Assembly (NCBI GenBank): GCA_030646295.1
Contig: JAUSND010000024.1
Span: 124,001-188,000, forward strand
Length of the DNA: 64,000 nt
Reading direction: 5' to 3'
Source of the DNA: Moraxellaceae bacterium
GTDB taxonomy: Bacteria > Pseudomonadota > Gammaproteobacteria > Pseudomonadales > Moraxellaceae
The notes under the pieces were generated by a model. The model had not been told where the DNA came from and did not search any database. It was given only the letters and a program-made list of their open reading frames with translations. Every line of letters starts with the position of its first letter. The first letter of the stretch is position 1. A program made the translations under genes and the position numbers. Below, one piece after another: positions 7,290 through 15,586 of this stretch.

Positions 7290-10145
7290 TTACCCGCCAA
7301 TCAGTTCATTCCACCAATGCGTAACGAGGGCGCGTTCCGGCAGGAACTCGTCGTCACTGACCTTGGCTTCACGGTTGGCGAGCGCGAGACGGTGGCCGCG
7401 GGCACGGTATTGCAGATAGGCATCCCTGAGCCCGGCGGCCGCATCAGACGGGAGAAGACCACGGTTGGCGAGGCCTTCCAGGATGCGAACGTTATCGGGG
7501 TAGCGGGTCAGCTCAGGGGATTCGTGTGCCCACGCCAGTACGGCATATTGCACCATAAATTCGATATCCACGATACCACCACGGTCGTGCTTGAGGTCGA
7601 ATCCCTGCCCGCTCTTGCCTGGCGCTTCCGATGACAAATGGCCGCGCATCTTGTCCCGCATCTCGCGCACTTCCTGACGCAGGGTCGCAAGGTCCCGCGA
7701 CCGGGCCAGCACTGCATGGCGTTCGGCATCGAAAGCACCCGCAAGCCGGCTGTCCCCCGCCACAACACGCGCCCGCACCAGCGCCTGATGCTCCCAGGTC
7801 CATGCCTTCTCGTCCTGGTAGTTGGTAAAGGACTTGAGCGAACTCACCAGCAGGCCGGAGTTCCCGGAGGGGCGCAGACGCATGTCCACTTCATAGAGCA
7901 GCCCCGCCGAGGTGGCCGCCGTCAGAAAGGCGATCATTTTCTGGCCAAGACGCGCAAAGAAAGAGGCATTGTCGAGCGGACGCTGGCCATCGGTTTCGCC
8001 ATCCGGCGCCGCATCATGAATGAACACGAGATCAAGATCAGAGCCATACCCAAGCTCAAGCCCGCCAAGCTTGCCGTAGCCGACCACAATGAAGTCCGGA
8101 TTGCAGGGACTGCCATCGGCCCGGTGCGGCAACCCGTGACGCGCCGTGAGATCCCGCCAGGCCAGCCAGAGCACTTCCTCCAGCACTGCCTCGGCAATCC
8201 AGGTCAGGTAATCACTCACCTTCATCAACGGCAAGGCACCGGTAATATCCGATGCTGCCACACGCAGCACATGCCCTTTCTTGAAAATGCGCAAGGCCTC
8301 CATCTGCGCCTCGATGTCATCCTCCGGCAACCGCACCAGCGCCTGCCGGAGCTCGGCCTCCAACTCTGCCTTGCCTGGAGGGGCAAACAGGGTACGGGCA
8401 TTGAGCAACTCGTCGAGCAGCACCGGAAACCGCGCCAGCTCATCGGCAATCCAGGGACTGGCCGCACACAGGTCCACCAGCCGTCCCAGCGCAGCACTGT
8501 TCTCCACCAGCAGCATCATGTACGCCGAACGCCGGCGCACCGACTCCACCAGCGGCAGGCAACGTGTCAGCGCCACATCCGGCTCGTCATGCTCCAGACA
8601 GCGGGTCATCAGCATGGGCATCAGGCGATCCAGGCGCTCACGCCCCACCTGCTGCATGGTTTTCACCGGCCGGCTCTCGCGCAGCCCCAGCAACTGCCGC
8701 GCCGACTCCTCCGCCTCGCGAAATCCCGCTGCCCGCATCAGGGCCGGCAACTCGTCGTCATCCGCCATCCACATTCTGGCAGAGGCAACATTGGCATCGT
8801 CCGGCGCCGCCTCGCGCGCAACAATGACATCCCTGAACTGTGTTTCCACCTGCTCGCGATAACCATTCAGGCACTGCAGGAAATCCGCCCAGTCAGTAAA
8901 GCCCAGACTGATGGCCAGGCGTTCCTGCTCCAGCGGGCTGGCCGGCAAATCCTGGGTCTGATGATCCTTGAGCGACTGTATCCGGTGCTCGACCTGTCGC
9001 AGGAAAAGGTAGGCGTCCTTCAGTTGTACCGTGACCGGCTCCGGTAACAACCCCGTCTCGGCCAGCAGCACCAGCACCGTCAGCAACTCACGCTGCTGCA
9101 GCCGCTTGTCGACACCACCGCGAATCAGCTGGAAGGCCTGAACAATGAATTCCGCCTCACGAATCCCCCCCCGCCCCAGCTTGACGTTACTGTCCATGCC
9201 CTTGCGGCGGACTTCGCGCTCGATCATTGCCTTCATTTCACGCAATGATTCAAACGCACCAAAATCAATGTAACGACGAAACACGAACGGACGCAGTGCC
9301 CGCATCAGCTGCTGGCCCTGTTCCTGATCGCCGGCACAGATACGCGCCTTGATAAGGGCATACCGCTCCCACTCGCGACCATGCTGCTCGTAATAGGTTT
9401 CCATGGAGGCGAACGAGCTGGCCAGTGCAGAGCCATCGCCCCAGGGCCGCAAGCGCATGTCGACTCGAAATACAAAACCGTCTTCTGTCTGGGCATCAAG
9501 CAGCCGGATTATTTTCTGGCCCTGCCGCACAAAAAATTCATGATTGGAAATAGGGGACGGACCCGCTGTTTCACCCGCCTCCGGATAGACAAAAATCAGG
9601 TCAATGTCCGATGACAGATTGAGTTCCTGGGCCCCCAGCTTGCCCATGCCGATCACACTCAACCGCTGGGCAACACCGCTTTCCTCACCGATCGGCTCGC
9701 CATGCCTTAGCACAAGCTCGGCATGGGCTCGCTGTCGTGCAAGCTCGATACAGGCATCGGCAAAATCAGACAGCTCACGTGTCAGCTCCTGGACGGAGCA
9801 CAGACCGTTCACATCGCGCCAGATCCAGCGCAGCATTTCACGATTGCGCTGCTGTCGCAGCCAGCGCATGAATGTGGCCTCATCGGCACTGATGGCGGGA
9901 TCTGAAAAAAGAAGGGCGTAGTCGGGAACATCCTCGGACGTGATTGCCTCGTCCAGTGCAATCGCCGCTACCGGGTCACGCACTACCACATCCAGCGCAT
10001 AATCACTTGCCAGCCATAACCGCTGCCACTCGGGCCGCCCGCGCAATGCGGTCAGCGAACCCTGCAGCCGGGATTCGGCCATCTCCAGAACGGACTGCAT
10101 CCTGGGCGGCAAGTTTGCCAGTGTCGCCGGAACAATTGCCCTCAT
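7290..10145 (-). CDS. glnE: Bifunctional glutamine synthetase adenylyltransferase/adenylyl-removing enzyme
   Basis: The 951-residue protein has the duplicated nucleotidyltransferase architecture of GlnE. The N-terminal (deadenylylase) half carries NLSSDIDLIFVYP near residue 160, and the C-terminal (adenylylase) half carries GYGSDLDLVFIHD near residue 690; each is followed by its own helical domain. It adds or removes AMP on a tyrosine of glutamine synthetase, and glnA lies about 750 bases upstream on the same strand. ATG at 10145 was chosen because GGGGAGAG precedes it by four bases; a reading seven codons longer has no such site. Confidence 0.97.
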   Translation of the reverse strand: MRAIVPATLANLPPRMQSVLEMAESRLQGSLTALRGRPEWQRLWLASDYALDVVVRDPVAAIALDEAITSEDVPDYALLFSDPAISADEATFMRWLRQQRNREMLRWIWRDVNGLCSVQELTRELSDFADACIELARQRAHAELVLRHGEPIGEESGVAQRLSVIGMGKLGAQELNLSSDIDLIFVYPEAGETAGPSPISNHEFFVRQGQKIIRLLDAQTEDGFVFRVDMRLRPWGDGSALASSFASMETYYEQHGREWERYALIKARICAGDQEQGQQLMRALRPFVFRRYIDFGAFESLREMKAMIEREVRRKGMDSNVKLGRGGIREAEFIVQAFQLIRGGVDKRLQQRELLTVLVLLAETGLLPEPVTVQLKDAYLFLRQVEHRIQSLKDHQTQDLPASPLEQERLAISLGFTDWADFLQCLNGYREQVETQFRDVIVAREAAPDDANVASARMWMADDDELPALMRAAGFREAEESARQLLGLRESRPVKTMQQVGRERLDRLMPMLMTRCLEHDEPDVALTRCLPLVESVRRRSAYMMLLVENSAALGRLVDLCAASPWIADELARFPVLLDELLNARTLFAPPGKAELEAELRQALVRLPEDDIEAQMEALRIFKKGHVLRVAASDITGALPLMKVSDYLTWIAEAVLEEVLWLAWRDLTARHGLPHRADGSPCNPDFIVVGYGKLGGLELGYGSDLDLVFIHDAAPDGETDGQRPLDNASFFARLGQKMIAFLTAATSAGLLYEVDMRLRPSGNSGLLVSSLKSFTNYQDEKAWTWEHQALVRARVVAGDSRLAGAFDAERHAVLARSRDLATLRQEVREMRDKMRGHLSSEAPGKSGQGFDLKHDRGGIVDIEFMVQYAVLAWAHESPELTRYPDNVRILEGLANRGLLPSDAAAGLRDAYLQYRARGHRLALANREAKVSDDEFLPERALVTHWWNELIGG

Positions 10146-10203
10146 GCCGCTCTCCCCACACCACACATTAAAGAGCTATGGTGCGGTAAAGCAGCGCAAG
10201 CCT

Positions 10204-10737
10204 TCAAGACTTGGGCTTGGCTTTCGGTGCAGTATGCTGTTGCACATGAATGGTCACTGTCGCCGACGTTGCCAGCACAGTTCCCTTTTCATCCACTACA
10301 CGTGCCTGCAGGGTATGACTGCCACGATCCAGCGAGTCATCCAGCGGAATCACACTACCTTCCCACGGCTTGCCATCCAGCAGTATCTCCAGTTGCTCAC
10401 CTGCTGCCAGGCTTGGCGATACCGTTGCCGCAACGGGGATATCCGCATCACCACGCCGGTAGGTCGTTTCCGCAGGTGGGCTTAACAAGGTCACCGTATA
10501 GGTTCGTGCAACCGGCTTCTGTTGCGCAGCCGCAGGACCACCTGCGGTACTTGCACCCCCCGTCTTGGGGAAAGGCACCGTCATGACCGGTCCGGTCTGG
10601 ACTTTCTCTGCACCATCCGCCGGCTTGTCCGTGAAAACATGATTTCCCTGCTTGTCGACATAGCGGTACACCTCTGCCTGCGCCGACAACACCGGCGCAA
10701 CAAGCAGGACAGTACAGATCAAATGTTTGAGGCCCAT
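10204..10737 (-). CDS. Secreted DUF4124-domain protein
   Basis: The 177-residue protein has a signal peptide (CTVLLVAPVLSAQA, cleavage near residue 18) followed at once by a DUF4124 motif, EVYRYVDKQGNHVFTDKP. The second half looks like an immunoglobulin-type beta domain (YTVTLLSPPAETTYRRGD through ATVTIHVQQ). DUF4124 proteins are common in gammaproteobacteria, are probably periplasmic, and have no assigned function. ATG at 10737 is preferred because AAGGGA lies seven bases upstream. It sits between glnE and glnA on the same strand, after the glnA terminator. Confidence 0.8.
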   Translation of the reverse strand: MGLKHLICTVLLVAPVLSAQAEVYRYVDKQGNHVFTDKPADGAEKVQTGPVMTVPFPKTGGASTAGGPAAAQQKPVARTYTVTLLSPPAETTYRRGDADIPVAATVSPSLAAGEQLEILLDGKPWEGSVIPLDDSLDRGSHTLQARVVDEKGTVLATSATVTIHVQQHTAPKAKPKS

Positions 10738-10815
10738 GATAATTTCCCTTGCCTTCATGATCCTCTGAGCTTAGCGCCTCCGGATCACACTGGCGACAGA
10801 GCAGCCGCCAAAATG

Positions 10816-10845
10816 CAAAGAGGCCCGCAAAAGCGGGCCTCTTTG
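10816..10845 (-). terminator. Intrinsic terminator of glnA
   Basis: Thirteen-base perfect arms (CAAAGAGGCCCGC and its complement) around a four-base loop lie 47 bases past the glnA stop. On the minus strand the stem is followed by GCATTTTGG, a short T-rich tail. Confidence 0.8.
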
Positions 10846-10892
10846 TTACAACAGTACAACACCGGACCAGTACAACCGGCCCGGTGCAGCCG

Positions 10893-12302
10893 TTAGCAGC
10901 TGTAGTACAGCTCGAACTCGATCGGGTGCACCATGGTGCTGACCATACGGGCTTCTTCGGTCTTCAGCTCGATGTAGGCTTCCAGCATTTCCTTGGTGAA
11001 CACGCCACCCTTCAGCAGGAAGTCATGGTCGGCCTTGAGGGCGGCAATGGCCGTCTCAAGGTTTTCGGCCACGGTCGGTACCAGCGCGTCTTCTTCCGGC
11101 GGCAGGTCGTACAGGTTCTTGTCAGCCGCTTCGCCCGGGTGGATCTTGTTCTGGATACCATCAAGACCTGCCATCAGCAGGGCAGCGAAGGCCAGGTACG
11201 GGTTGGCAACCGGATCCGGGAAACGGGCTTCGATACGACGACCCTTCGGGTTGCTCACATACGGAATACGGATGGAGGCCGAACGGTTGCGGGCAGAGTA
11301 GGCCAGCTTGATCGGGGCTTCGTAGTGCGGCACCAGACGCTTGTAGGAGTTGGTGGCCGGGTTGGTGATGGCATTCAGGGCACGGGCGTGCTTGATCACA
11401 CCACCGATGTAGTACAGGGCCATTTCGGACAGGCCGGCATACTGGTCACCAGCAAACAGGTTCTTGCCATCCTTGGAGATGGACATGTGCACGTGCATGC
11501 CGGAACCGTTGTCACCCACCATCGGCTTAGGCATGAAGGTAGCGGTCTTGCCGAAAGCATGGGCAGTGTTCAGTACGGCGTACTTCAGCACCTGCACTTC
11601 GTCAGCCTTGCGCACCAGCGTATTGAAGGAAACACCGATTTCGCTCTGGCAGGATGCCACTTCGTGGTGCTGCACTTCAACGCGGCCCGGGCCCATCATG
11701 GCTTCGATGGCGTTGCACATGGCCACACGCAGGTCCTGCTGGGAATCAACCGGCGGTACCGGGAAGTAACCACCCTTCACGCGCGGACGGTGACCGGTGT
11801 TGCCACCTTCGTAATCATTGTTGGTCGACCAGGCGGCTTCTTCGGCGATGATCTCGTGCGACACGCCGGACATGTTGATCTTCCACTTCACTTCGTCGAA
11901 CACGAAGAATTCTGGTTCCGGACCAAAGTATGCAGTGTCACCAATACCGGAGGACTTCAGGTAAGCCTCGGCGCGCTTGGCGATGGAGCGTGGATCGCGC
12001 TCGTAACCCTGCATGCTGGTCGGTTCGATCACGTCGCAGGTGATGACCACGGTCGGCTCGTCAAAGAACGGGTCCATGAAAGCAGTTTCGTCGTCCGGCA
12101 GCAGGATCATGTCGGAGGCTTCGATACCCTTCCAGCCAGCAATGGAAGAACCGTCGAACATCTTGCCGTTGACGAAGGTGTCTTCATCAACTGTGGCCGC
12201 CGGGAAAGAAACGTGCTGTTCCTTGCCCTTGGTGTCGGTAAAGCGAAGATCAACCCACTTCGCATCGTGTTCTTTGATCAGGCCAAGCGTTTTCTTCGAC
12301 AT
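10893..12302 (-). CDS. glnA: Glutamine synthetase type I
   Basis: The 469-residue product is a GSI-beta type glutamine synthetase (glutamate + NH3 + ATP to glutamine), assembled as a dodecamer. It shows the N-terminal [16 protein letters not shown], the Mg/ATP segments [16 protein letters not shown] and [17 protein letters not shown], and the adenylylation loop [10 protein letters not shown] near residue 398, whose tyrosine is modified by GlnE. ATG at 12302 has GGAGAA upstream and matches the family start. The gene has a long control region with sigma-54 and NtrC-type elements and its own terminator, so it is probably monocistronic and nitrogen regulated. Confidence 0.98.
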   Translation of the reverse strand: MSKKTLGLIKEHDAKWVDLRFTDTKGKEQHVSFPAATVDEDTFVNGKMFDGSSIAGWKGIEASDMILLPDDETAFMDPFFDEPTVVITCDVIEPTSMQGYERDPRSIAKRAEAYLKSSGIGDTAYFGPEPEFFVFDEVKWKINMSGVSHEIIAEEAAWSTNNDYEGGNTGHRPRVKGGYFPVPPVDSQQDLRVAMCNAIEAMMGPGRVEVQHHEVASCQSEIGVSFNTLVRKADEVQVLKYAVLNTAHAFGKTATFMPKPMVGDNGSGMHVHMSISKDGKNLFAGDQYAGLSEMALYYIGGVIKHARALNAITNPATNSYKRLVPHYEAPIKLAYSARNRSASIRIPYVSNPKGRRIEARFPDPVANPYLAFAALLMAGLDGIQNKIHPGEAADKNLYDLPPEEDALVPTVAENLETAIAALKADHDFLLKGGVFTKEMLEAYIELKTEEARMVSTMVHPIEFELYYSC

Positions 12303-12408
12303 GTTGTTCTCCAGAAGAGCAGATAAAGTACCAGTAAGGCGCATTCTCAGGACTTCACGCAGCAAAATGCCGGACAGGAAGCGCCATCGAACACCGTGAT
12401 GCCATGAG

Positions 12409-12424
12409 AGCAAAATACGTACCA
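12409..12424 (-). promoter_or_regulatory. Sigma-54 promoter of glnA
   Basis: The minus strand reads TGGTACGTATTTTGCT, against the consensus TGGCACG-N4-TTGCW. GG and GC are exactly ten bases apart, and only one position of the -24 box differs. It sits about 107 bases before the glnA start and downstream of two NtrC-like sites, as in enteric glnA. Confidence 0.75.
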
Positions 12425-12452
12425 GTCTCGCATAACCCGCCAATAACGGGAG

Positions 12453-12493
12453 CCGCCAGTACTGGCGGTGCTTTTGACCCTCACAAAAGCACC
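12453..12493. repeat. Two palindromes between the glnA enhancer sites and promoter
   Basis: CCGCCAGTACTGGCGG (12453-12468) is a perfect 16-base palindrome. It overlaps a second inverted repeat, GGTGCTTTTG (12467-12476) and CAAAAGCACC (12484-12493), separated by seven bases. The second arm is part of the promoter-proximal NtrC-like site. Together they form a dyad-rich stretch between enhancer and promoter; the binding factor is unknown. Confidence 0.5.
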
Positions 12494-12504
12494 AAATCAG
12501 AACA
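12488..12504. promoter_or_regulatory. NtrC-like site, promoter-proximal
   Basis: The minus strand contains GATTTGGTGCT, matching the right half of NtrC sites (TTGGTGC), while the left half is poor. Its centre is about 98 bases upstream of the expected sigma-54 transcription start and 32 bases (three helical turns) from the distal site. Confidence 0.5.
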
Positions 12505-12519
12505 CTTCAGGGTTTTATG

Positions 12520-12536
12520 TGCACCAAAATGCAGCA
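12520..12536. promoter_or_regulatory. NtrC-like site, distal
   Basis: The minus strand reads TGCTGCATTTTGGTGCA, close to the NtrC consensus dyad (GCAC-N7-GGTGC), with a strong right half. Its centre is about 130 bases upstream of the expected start, and it begins directly after the stop codon of the tusA-like gene. Confidence 0.6.
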
Positions 12537-12776
12537 TTACCCCACCAGAAGACGGATATGAAACTCGTTATCCAGCCGCTCGGCTTCCAGAACCTGATGC
12601 CCATGCACCCGACACCAGGCAGGAATATCCTGCATAACTCCGGGATCGGTAGCAATTACCAGAAGTTCATCGCCTTTTCCCAGATTTTTGACCATGTTCT
12701 GCGTTCGGATCACTGGCAAAGGGCAGAGCAACCGGCGCGCATCCAATTGGTGCACGCTACTTCCCGGGTCAGACAT
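12537..12776 (-). CDS. TusA-like sulfur carrier
   Basis: This 79-residue protein has the TusA/SirA fold signature, with the sulfur-accepting cysteine in LLCPLPVIRT (Cys18) and a second cysteine in PAWCRVHGH (Cys55). Such proteins carry a persulfide between a desulfurase and sulfur-using enzymes. Its start overlaps the end of the ThiI-like PP-loop gene by eight bases, so the two are coupled. It may feed sulfur to that enzyme, which lacks the rhodanese domain some ThiI proteins use. That partnership is inferred from position. ATG at 12776 is the start of the conserved region. Confidence 0.82.
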   Translation of the reverse strand: MSDPGSSVHQLDARRLLCPLPVIRTQNMVKNLGKGDELLVIATDPGVMQDIPAWCRVHGHQVLEAERLDNEFHIRLLVG

Positions 12777-13842
12777 ACCATGACTCCGGCAGCTCATCAC
12801 TGCGCACGGGAACGACGCGCAGCTGCTGCGCCACACCGCCCTTGCGGGTGATTTCCACCTCGATCTCGTCCGCATCGCGCCCCTGACTGAAGCGGCCGGC
12901 AATGCGCGCCGCCTGCAGCAGGTCCGCCTCGCTCGGCTGACCGTCCACCAGCGTCAGCGGGCCGTTGTGACTGAGGATGCGGATGGCATCAAACTCACGG
13001 CGGTAACCCTCAAGGAAGTTGTTTTCGCCTTCCTCCCGACCAACGATCAGCTTGTAGTTCGCTGCCGGCCGCACATGGCGACCAACCTTGAGCAGCATGA
13101 TGTCGTCCAGTTCGTACCGGCGCTCGCCACGGGCCTGCCAAAGGTCGGAGAGCTTACGGGAATAGCTCTCATCTGTCAGGAAGCAACAACCACCCGCCGG
13201 CTGCGCCCAGTCCTGAAAGCCGAAGCTGGTCGCCAGCTCAACCTGCGGTTTGCGGCTGCGGCCATGAAAATCATAGAGCTTGTCGCGATTCACCCAGCCC
13301 TCGCGTTCCGGCAGGGTAGGCGCCAGGCGCTTGGCGCACAGCGGGCGCAACAACAGGTCATCTGCCCCCGACTCCCGGGCAATGATGGGCATGGTCATGG
13401 CGCGCTGGGACTTCGGACGCTGCCCCACCACCTCACCGGTAATCAGGAAGTCAAAGCCGTTGGCATCCGCAAATGCCCGCGCCCGGTTCACGAAGCCCAT
13501 GGCCTTGTTCACCATGTAGATCTTGCAGTCGAGACAGGGGTTGAGGTTGGCGCCGTAGCCATACTTCGGGTTGAGTACGACATCCTTGTACTCTTCCGAG
13601 ATGTCTTCAATGTTAAGCCGGATACCCAGTTGCTCGGCCGACCACAGCGCATTGTTGCGCTTCTGCTTGTTCTGGTCCTGCTTGCGGATGGCGTGGGTAT
13701 GGCCCTCTACACAAAAGCCGGTATAGAAGTTGATCCCTTCAACCTCAATGCCCTGCTCCTGCACCACGCGCACGGCAAGCATGGAGTCCAGCCCGCCGGA
13801 AAGCAGGGCCAGGGCACGACGTTTGATGGGGGCAGCAGTCAT
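12769..13842 (-). CDS. ThiI-like PP-loop tRNA thiolation enzyme lacking THUMP and rhodanese domains
   Basis: The 357-residue protein begins with the PP-loop SGGLDS at residues 15-20, which adenylates the target base. It has CxxC in NPCLDCK (Cys103, Cys106) and a GGCC at residues 217-220; such cysteines could ligate an Fe-S cluster or take part in sulfur transfer. The C-terminal part (YKLIVGREEGENNFLEGY onward) resembles an NFACT-R-like RNA-binding region. Enterobacterial ThiI is about 480 residues, with N-terminal THUMP and C-terminal rhodanese domains; neither is present. In pseudomonads thiI also lies near glnA, so this may be a replacement. The start at 13842 is by homology; no clear ribosome site is visible there or at 13875. 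Confidence 0.75.
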   Translation of the reverse strand: MTAAPIKRRALALLSGGLDSMLAVRVVQEQGIEVEGINFYTGFCVEGHTHAIRKQDQNKQKRNNALWSAEQLGIRLNIEDISEEYKDVVLNPKYGYGANLNPCLDCKIYMVNKAMGFVNRARAFADANGFDFLITGEVVGQRPKSQRAMTMPIIARESGADDLLLRPLCAKRLAPTLPEREGWVNRDKLYDFHGRSRKPQVELATSFGFQDWAQPAGGCCFLTDESYSRKLSDLWQARGERRYELDDIMLLKVGRHVRPAANYKLIVGREEGENNFLEGYRREFDAIRILSHNGPLTLVDGQPSEADLLQAARIAGRFSQGRDADEIEVEITRKGGVAQQLRVVPVRSDELPESWYV

Positions 13843-13969
13843 GGCGGGCGTACAGGGAATGAAAAGGAGCGGCATTATAGAGCGGTCTGCAGAAATTCGC
13901 ATGGTCCTTCACGGCTTTATCCTGAAGACGCAGACGGTTAGCATGTCACCACATCAATGGAGCATGCCC

Positions 13970-14419
13970 ATGACACGCTGGCCCCTGTTGCTACTGCTGA
14001 CGCTGGCCCTGCCACTGCAGGCAGAAACCACTACCCCCCTCGCCGCAGCCGCCCCGCAAGCACCTGCCCTGCAGGGGGCCGCCCCCCATACGGTCGCGCC
14101 GCGCCAGATCCTGGCCATGGACCGCATCCTGCCGGGTGCCACCGAGGACAAGATCAAGGCCCTGCTGAGTGATGAGGCGCGTGCAGTGGTCAACCTGTAT
14201 CTGGCAGGCAAGATCCGGCAGTGGTACTTCCGCCAGGACCGGCCGGGTGCCGTACTGATCCTGGAGACTGACAGCATGGAAGAGGCCGAGAAACTGGTCG
14301 GCAGCCTGCCATTGACCCGCAGCGGACTGCTGGCCTATGACCTCATCCCCATCGGCCCCTACATTCCCCTGGCCACCATGATTCCGCCGGAATCCCCCCA
14401 GAAGCGCAAAAAACGCTGA
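13970..14419 (+). CDS. Secreted protein with a dimeric alpha/beta-barrel (YciI/muconolactone-isomerase-like) domain
   Basis: The 149-residue protein has a signal peptide (WPLLLLLTLALPLQAE, cleavage near residue 18) and an Ala/Pro-rich linker. After about residue 45 comes a compact domain including NLYLAGKIRQWYFRQDRPGAVLILETDSM, here described by parts: LAGKIRQWYF, then PGAVLILETDSMEEAEKLV. This pattern resembles ferredoxin-like alpha+beta barrels of the YciI/muconolactone isomerase type. An exported member is less usual. ATG at 13970 has GGAG eight bases upstream; ATGs at 13964 and 13943 are alternatives. It is divergent from the ThiI-like gene and 26 bases before hinT. Confidence 0.65.
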   Translation: MTRWPLLLLLTLALPLQAETTTPLAAAAPQAPALQGAAPHTVAPRQILAMDRILPGATEDKIKALLSDEARAVVNLYLAGKIRQWYFRQDRPGAVLILETDSMEEAEKLVGSLPLTRSGLLAYDLIPIGPYIPLATMIPPESPQKRKKR

Positions 14420-14445
14420 ACGACACACTCAACGGTAACCTGAAC

Positions 14446-14787
14446 ATGGACTGCATTTTTTGCAAGGTCGCGGCGCATGACATTCCTGCCCGCACGGTAT
14501 TCGAGAATGAGCGGCTGATCGCCTTCCACGATCTTTTCCCGCAGGCACCCACGCACATCCTCATCATTCCCAAAACCCACTACACCACCCTGAATGATGT
14601 CCCTGCTGCGGACAGTGCACTGCTGGGTGAAATGATGAGCACGGCCACACAGATCGCCAAAGAACTTGGCGTGGATGAAAGCGGCTATCGTGTCGTGATG
14701 AACTGCAACAAGGATGGTGGCCAGAGCGTGTATCACATCCACCTGCACCTGCTGGCAGGGCGTCAGCTTGGCTGGCCACCGGGCTGA
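14446..14787 (+). CDS. hinT: HinT-type histidine triad purine nucleoside phosphoramidase
   Basis: The 113-residue protein has the full HIT-family layout: MDCIFCKVAAHDIPAR at the start, a PTHILIIPKTHY strand and the histidine triad YHIHLHLLAG near the C-terminus. HinT proteins hydrolyse aminoacyl- or lysyl-AMP and nucleoside phosphoramidates in the cytoplasm as dimers. Length and motif positions match Escherichia coli HinT. It follows the secreted barrel-domain gene on the same strand and precedes coq7. A second, different HIT protein is encoded at 51551-52012. Confidence 0.93.
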   Translation: MDCIFCKVAAHDIPARTVFENERLIAFHDLFPQAPTHILIIPKTHYTTLNDVPAADSALLGEMMSTATQIAKELGVDESGYRVVMNCNKDGGQSVYHIHLHLLAGRQLGWPPG

Positions 14788-14889
14788 TGCAAGTCATGCG
14801 GTTGCGACGGCACATCGTTCATACGTGCCGTCCGGTTCATTCCTTGTTCGCGACTGACGTCGCTCCTTCAACACAGCAGGAGCACCACC

Positions 14890-15528
14890 ATGCGCCACTA
14901 CTCGCTTTTTGATCGCCTGATCACCGAGGCTGACAAGGCCCTGCGCACCATTGCACCCGGCGCCATGCAGGGGCAACGTCCAAGTCCCGCACAACCGCTC
15001 TCGGAAACACCACTGAACGAAGAAGAGCGCCGACACGTTGCCGGCCTGATGCGCATCAACCATGCCGGTGAAGTCTGCGCGCAAGCGCTGTATCAGGGAC
15101 AGGCACTGACCGCACGCCTGCCGGATGTGCGTGCCGACATGGAGCAGGCAGCACGTGAAGAGGAGGATCATCTGGCGTGGTGTGAACAACGCGTCAGTGA
15201 GCTGGGGTCGCACACCAGCATACTCAATCCGCTGTGGTATGCCATGTCATTCGGGATTGGTGCAGCCGCAGGCATCGCCGGCGACAAATGGAGCCTGGGC
15301 TTTGTGGCAGAAACGGAGCGTCAGGTGTGTGGCCACCTGCAGAGCCACATGAGCCGCGTACCGGTCTCGGATGAAAAAACCCGCGCCATCCTGCAGCAAA
15401 TGCATCACGACGAAGCAGAGCACATGCAGATGGCCGTCAATGCCGGCGCCGCCGAACTGCCCCCGCCGGTCAGGCACCTGATGACGCTCATGTCAAAAGT
15501 CATGACCTCTGCGGTATACCGGATATGA
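14890..15528 (+). CDS. coq7: 2-polyprenyl-3-methyl-6-methoxy-1,4-benzoquinone monooxygenase
   Basis: The 212-residue protein is a Coq7/UbiF-replacing diiron hydroxylase of ubiquinone biosynthesis. The ferritin-like metal-binding motifs are visible: [17 protein letters not shown] near residue 57, then [13 protein letters not shown] near residue 93, a central E in the [11 protein letters not shown] region, and DEAEHMQMA near the C-terminus. Two membrane-associating hydrophobic helices lie in the centre. The ATG follows an AGGAG seven bases upstream. It is followed by a bidirectional terminator shared with the lipoprotein gene. Confidence 0.95.
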   Translation: MRHYSLFDRLITEADKALRTIAPGAMQGQRPSPAQPLSETPLNEEERRHVAGLMRINHAGEVCAQALYQGQALTARLPDVRADMEQAAREEEDHLAWCEQRVSELGSHTSILNPLWYAMSFGIGAAAGIAGDKWSLGFVAETERQVCGHLQSHMSRVPVSDEKTRAILQQMHHDEAEHMQMAVNAGAAELPPPVRHLMTLMSKVMTSAVYRI

Positions 15529-15538
15529 ATCACTGACC

Positions 15539-15570
15539 AGAAAAATGGCGCCCTCAGGCGCCATTTTTCT
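15539..15570. terminator. Bidirectional terminator between coq7 and the lipoprotein gene
   Basis: Fourteen-base perfect arms (AGAAAAATGGCGCC and its complement) surround a CTCA loop. The A and T runs at the stem ends serve transcripts arriving from either side. Confidence 0.85.
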
Positions 15571-15586
15571 GCTTGATGAATGCCTG

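Noticed and set aside
5777-7324. A 515-codon plus-strand frame over the ELM1 and ilvE genes
   Set aside because: It is antisense to ilvE, whose PLP-enzyme motifs are clear; no domain is visible in the antisense product.
10884-12326. A 480-codon plus-strand frame over glnA
   Set aside because: It is the antisense of glnA, whose motifs are certain; open antisense frames are expected at this composition.
12303-12408. Riboswitch or glutamine-type RNA element in the glnA leader
   Set aside because: No conserved aptamer pattern is recognisable in the roughly 100-base leader; the region is explained by the sigma-54 promoter.
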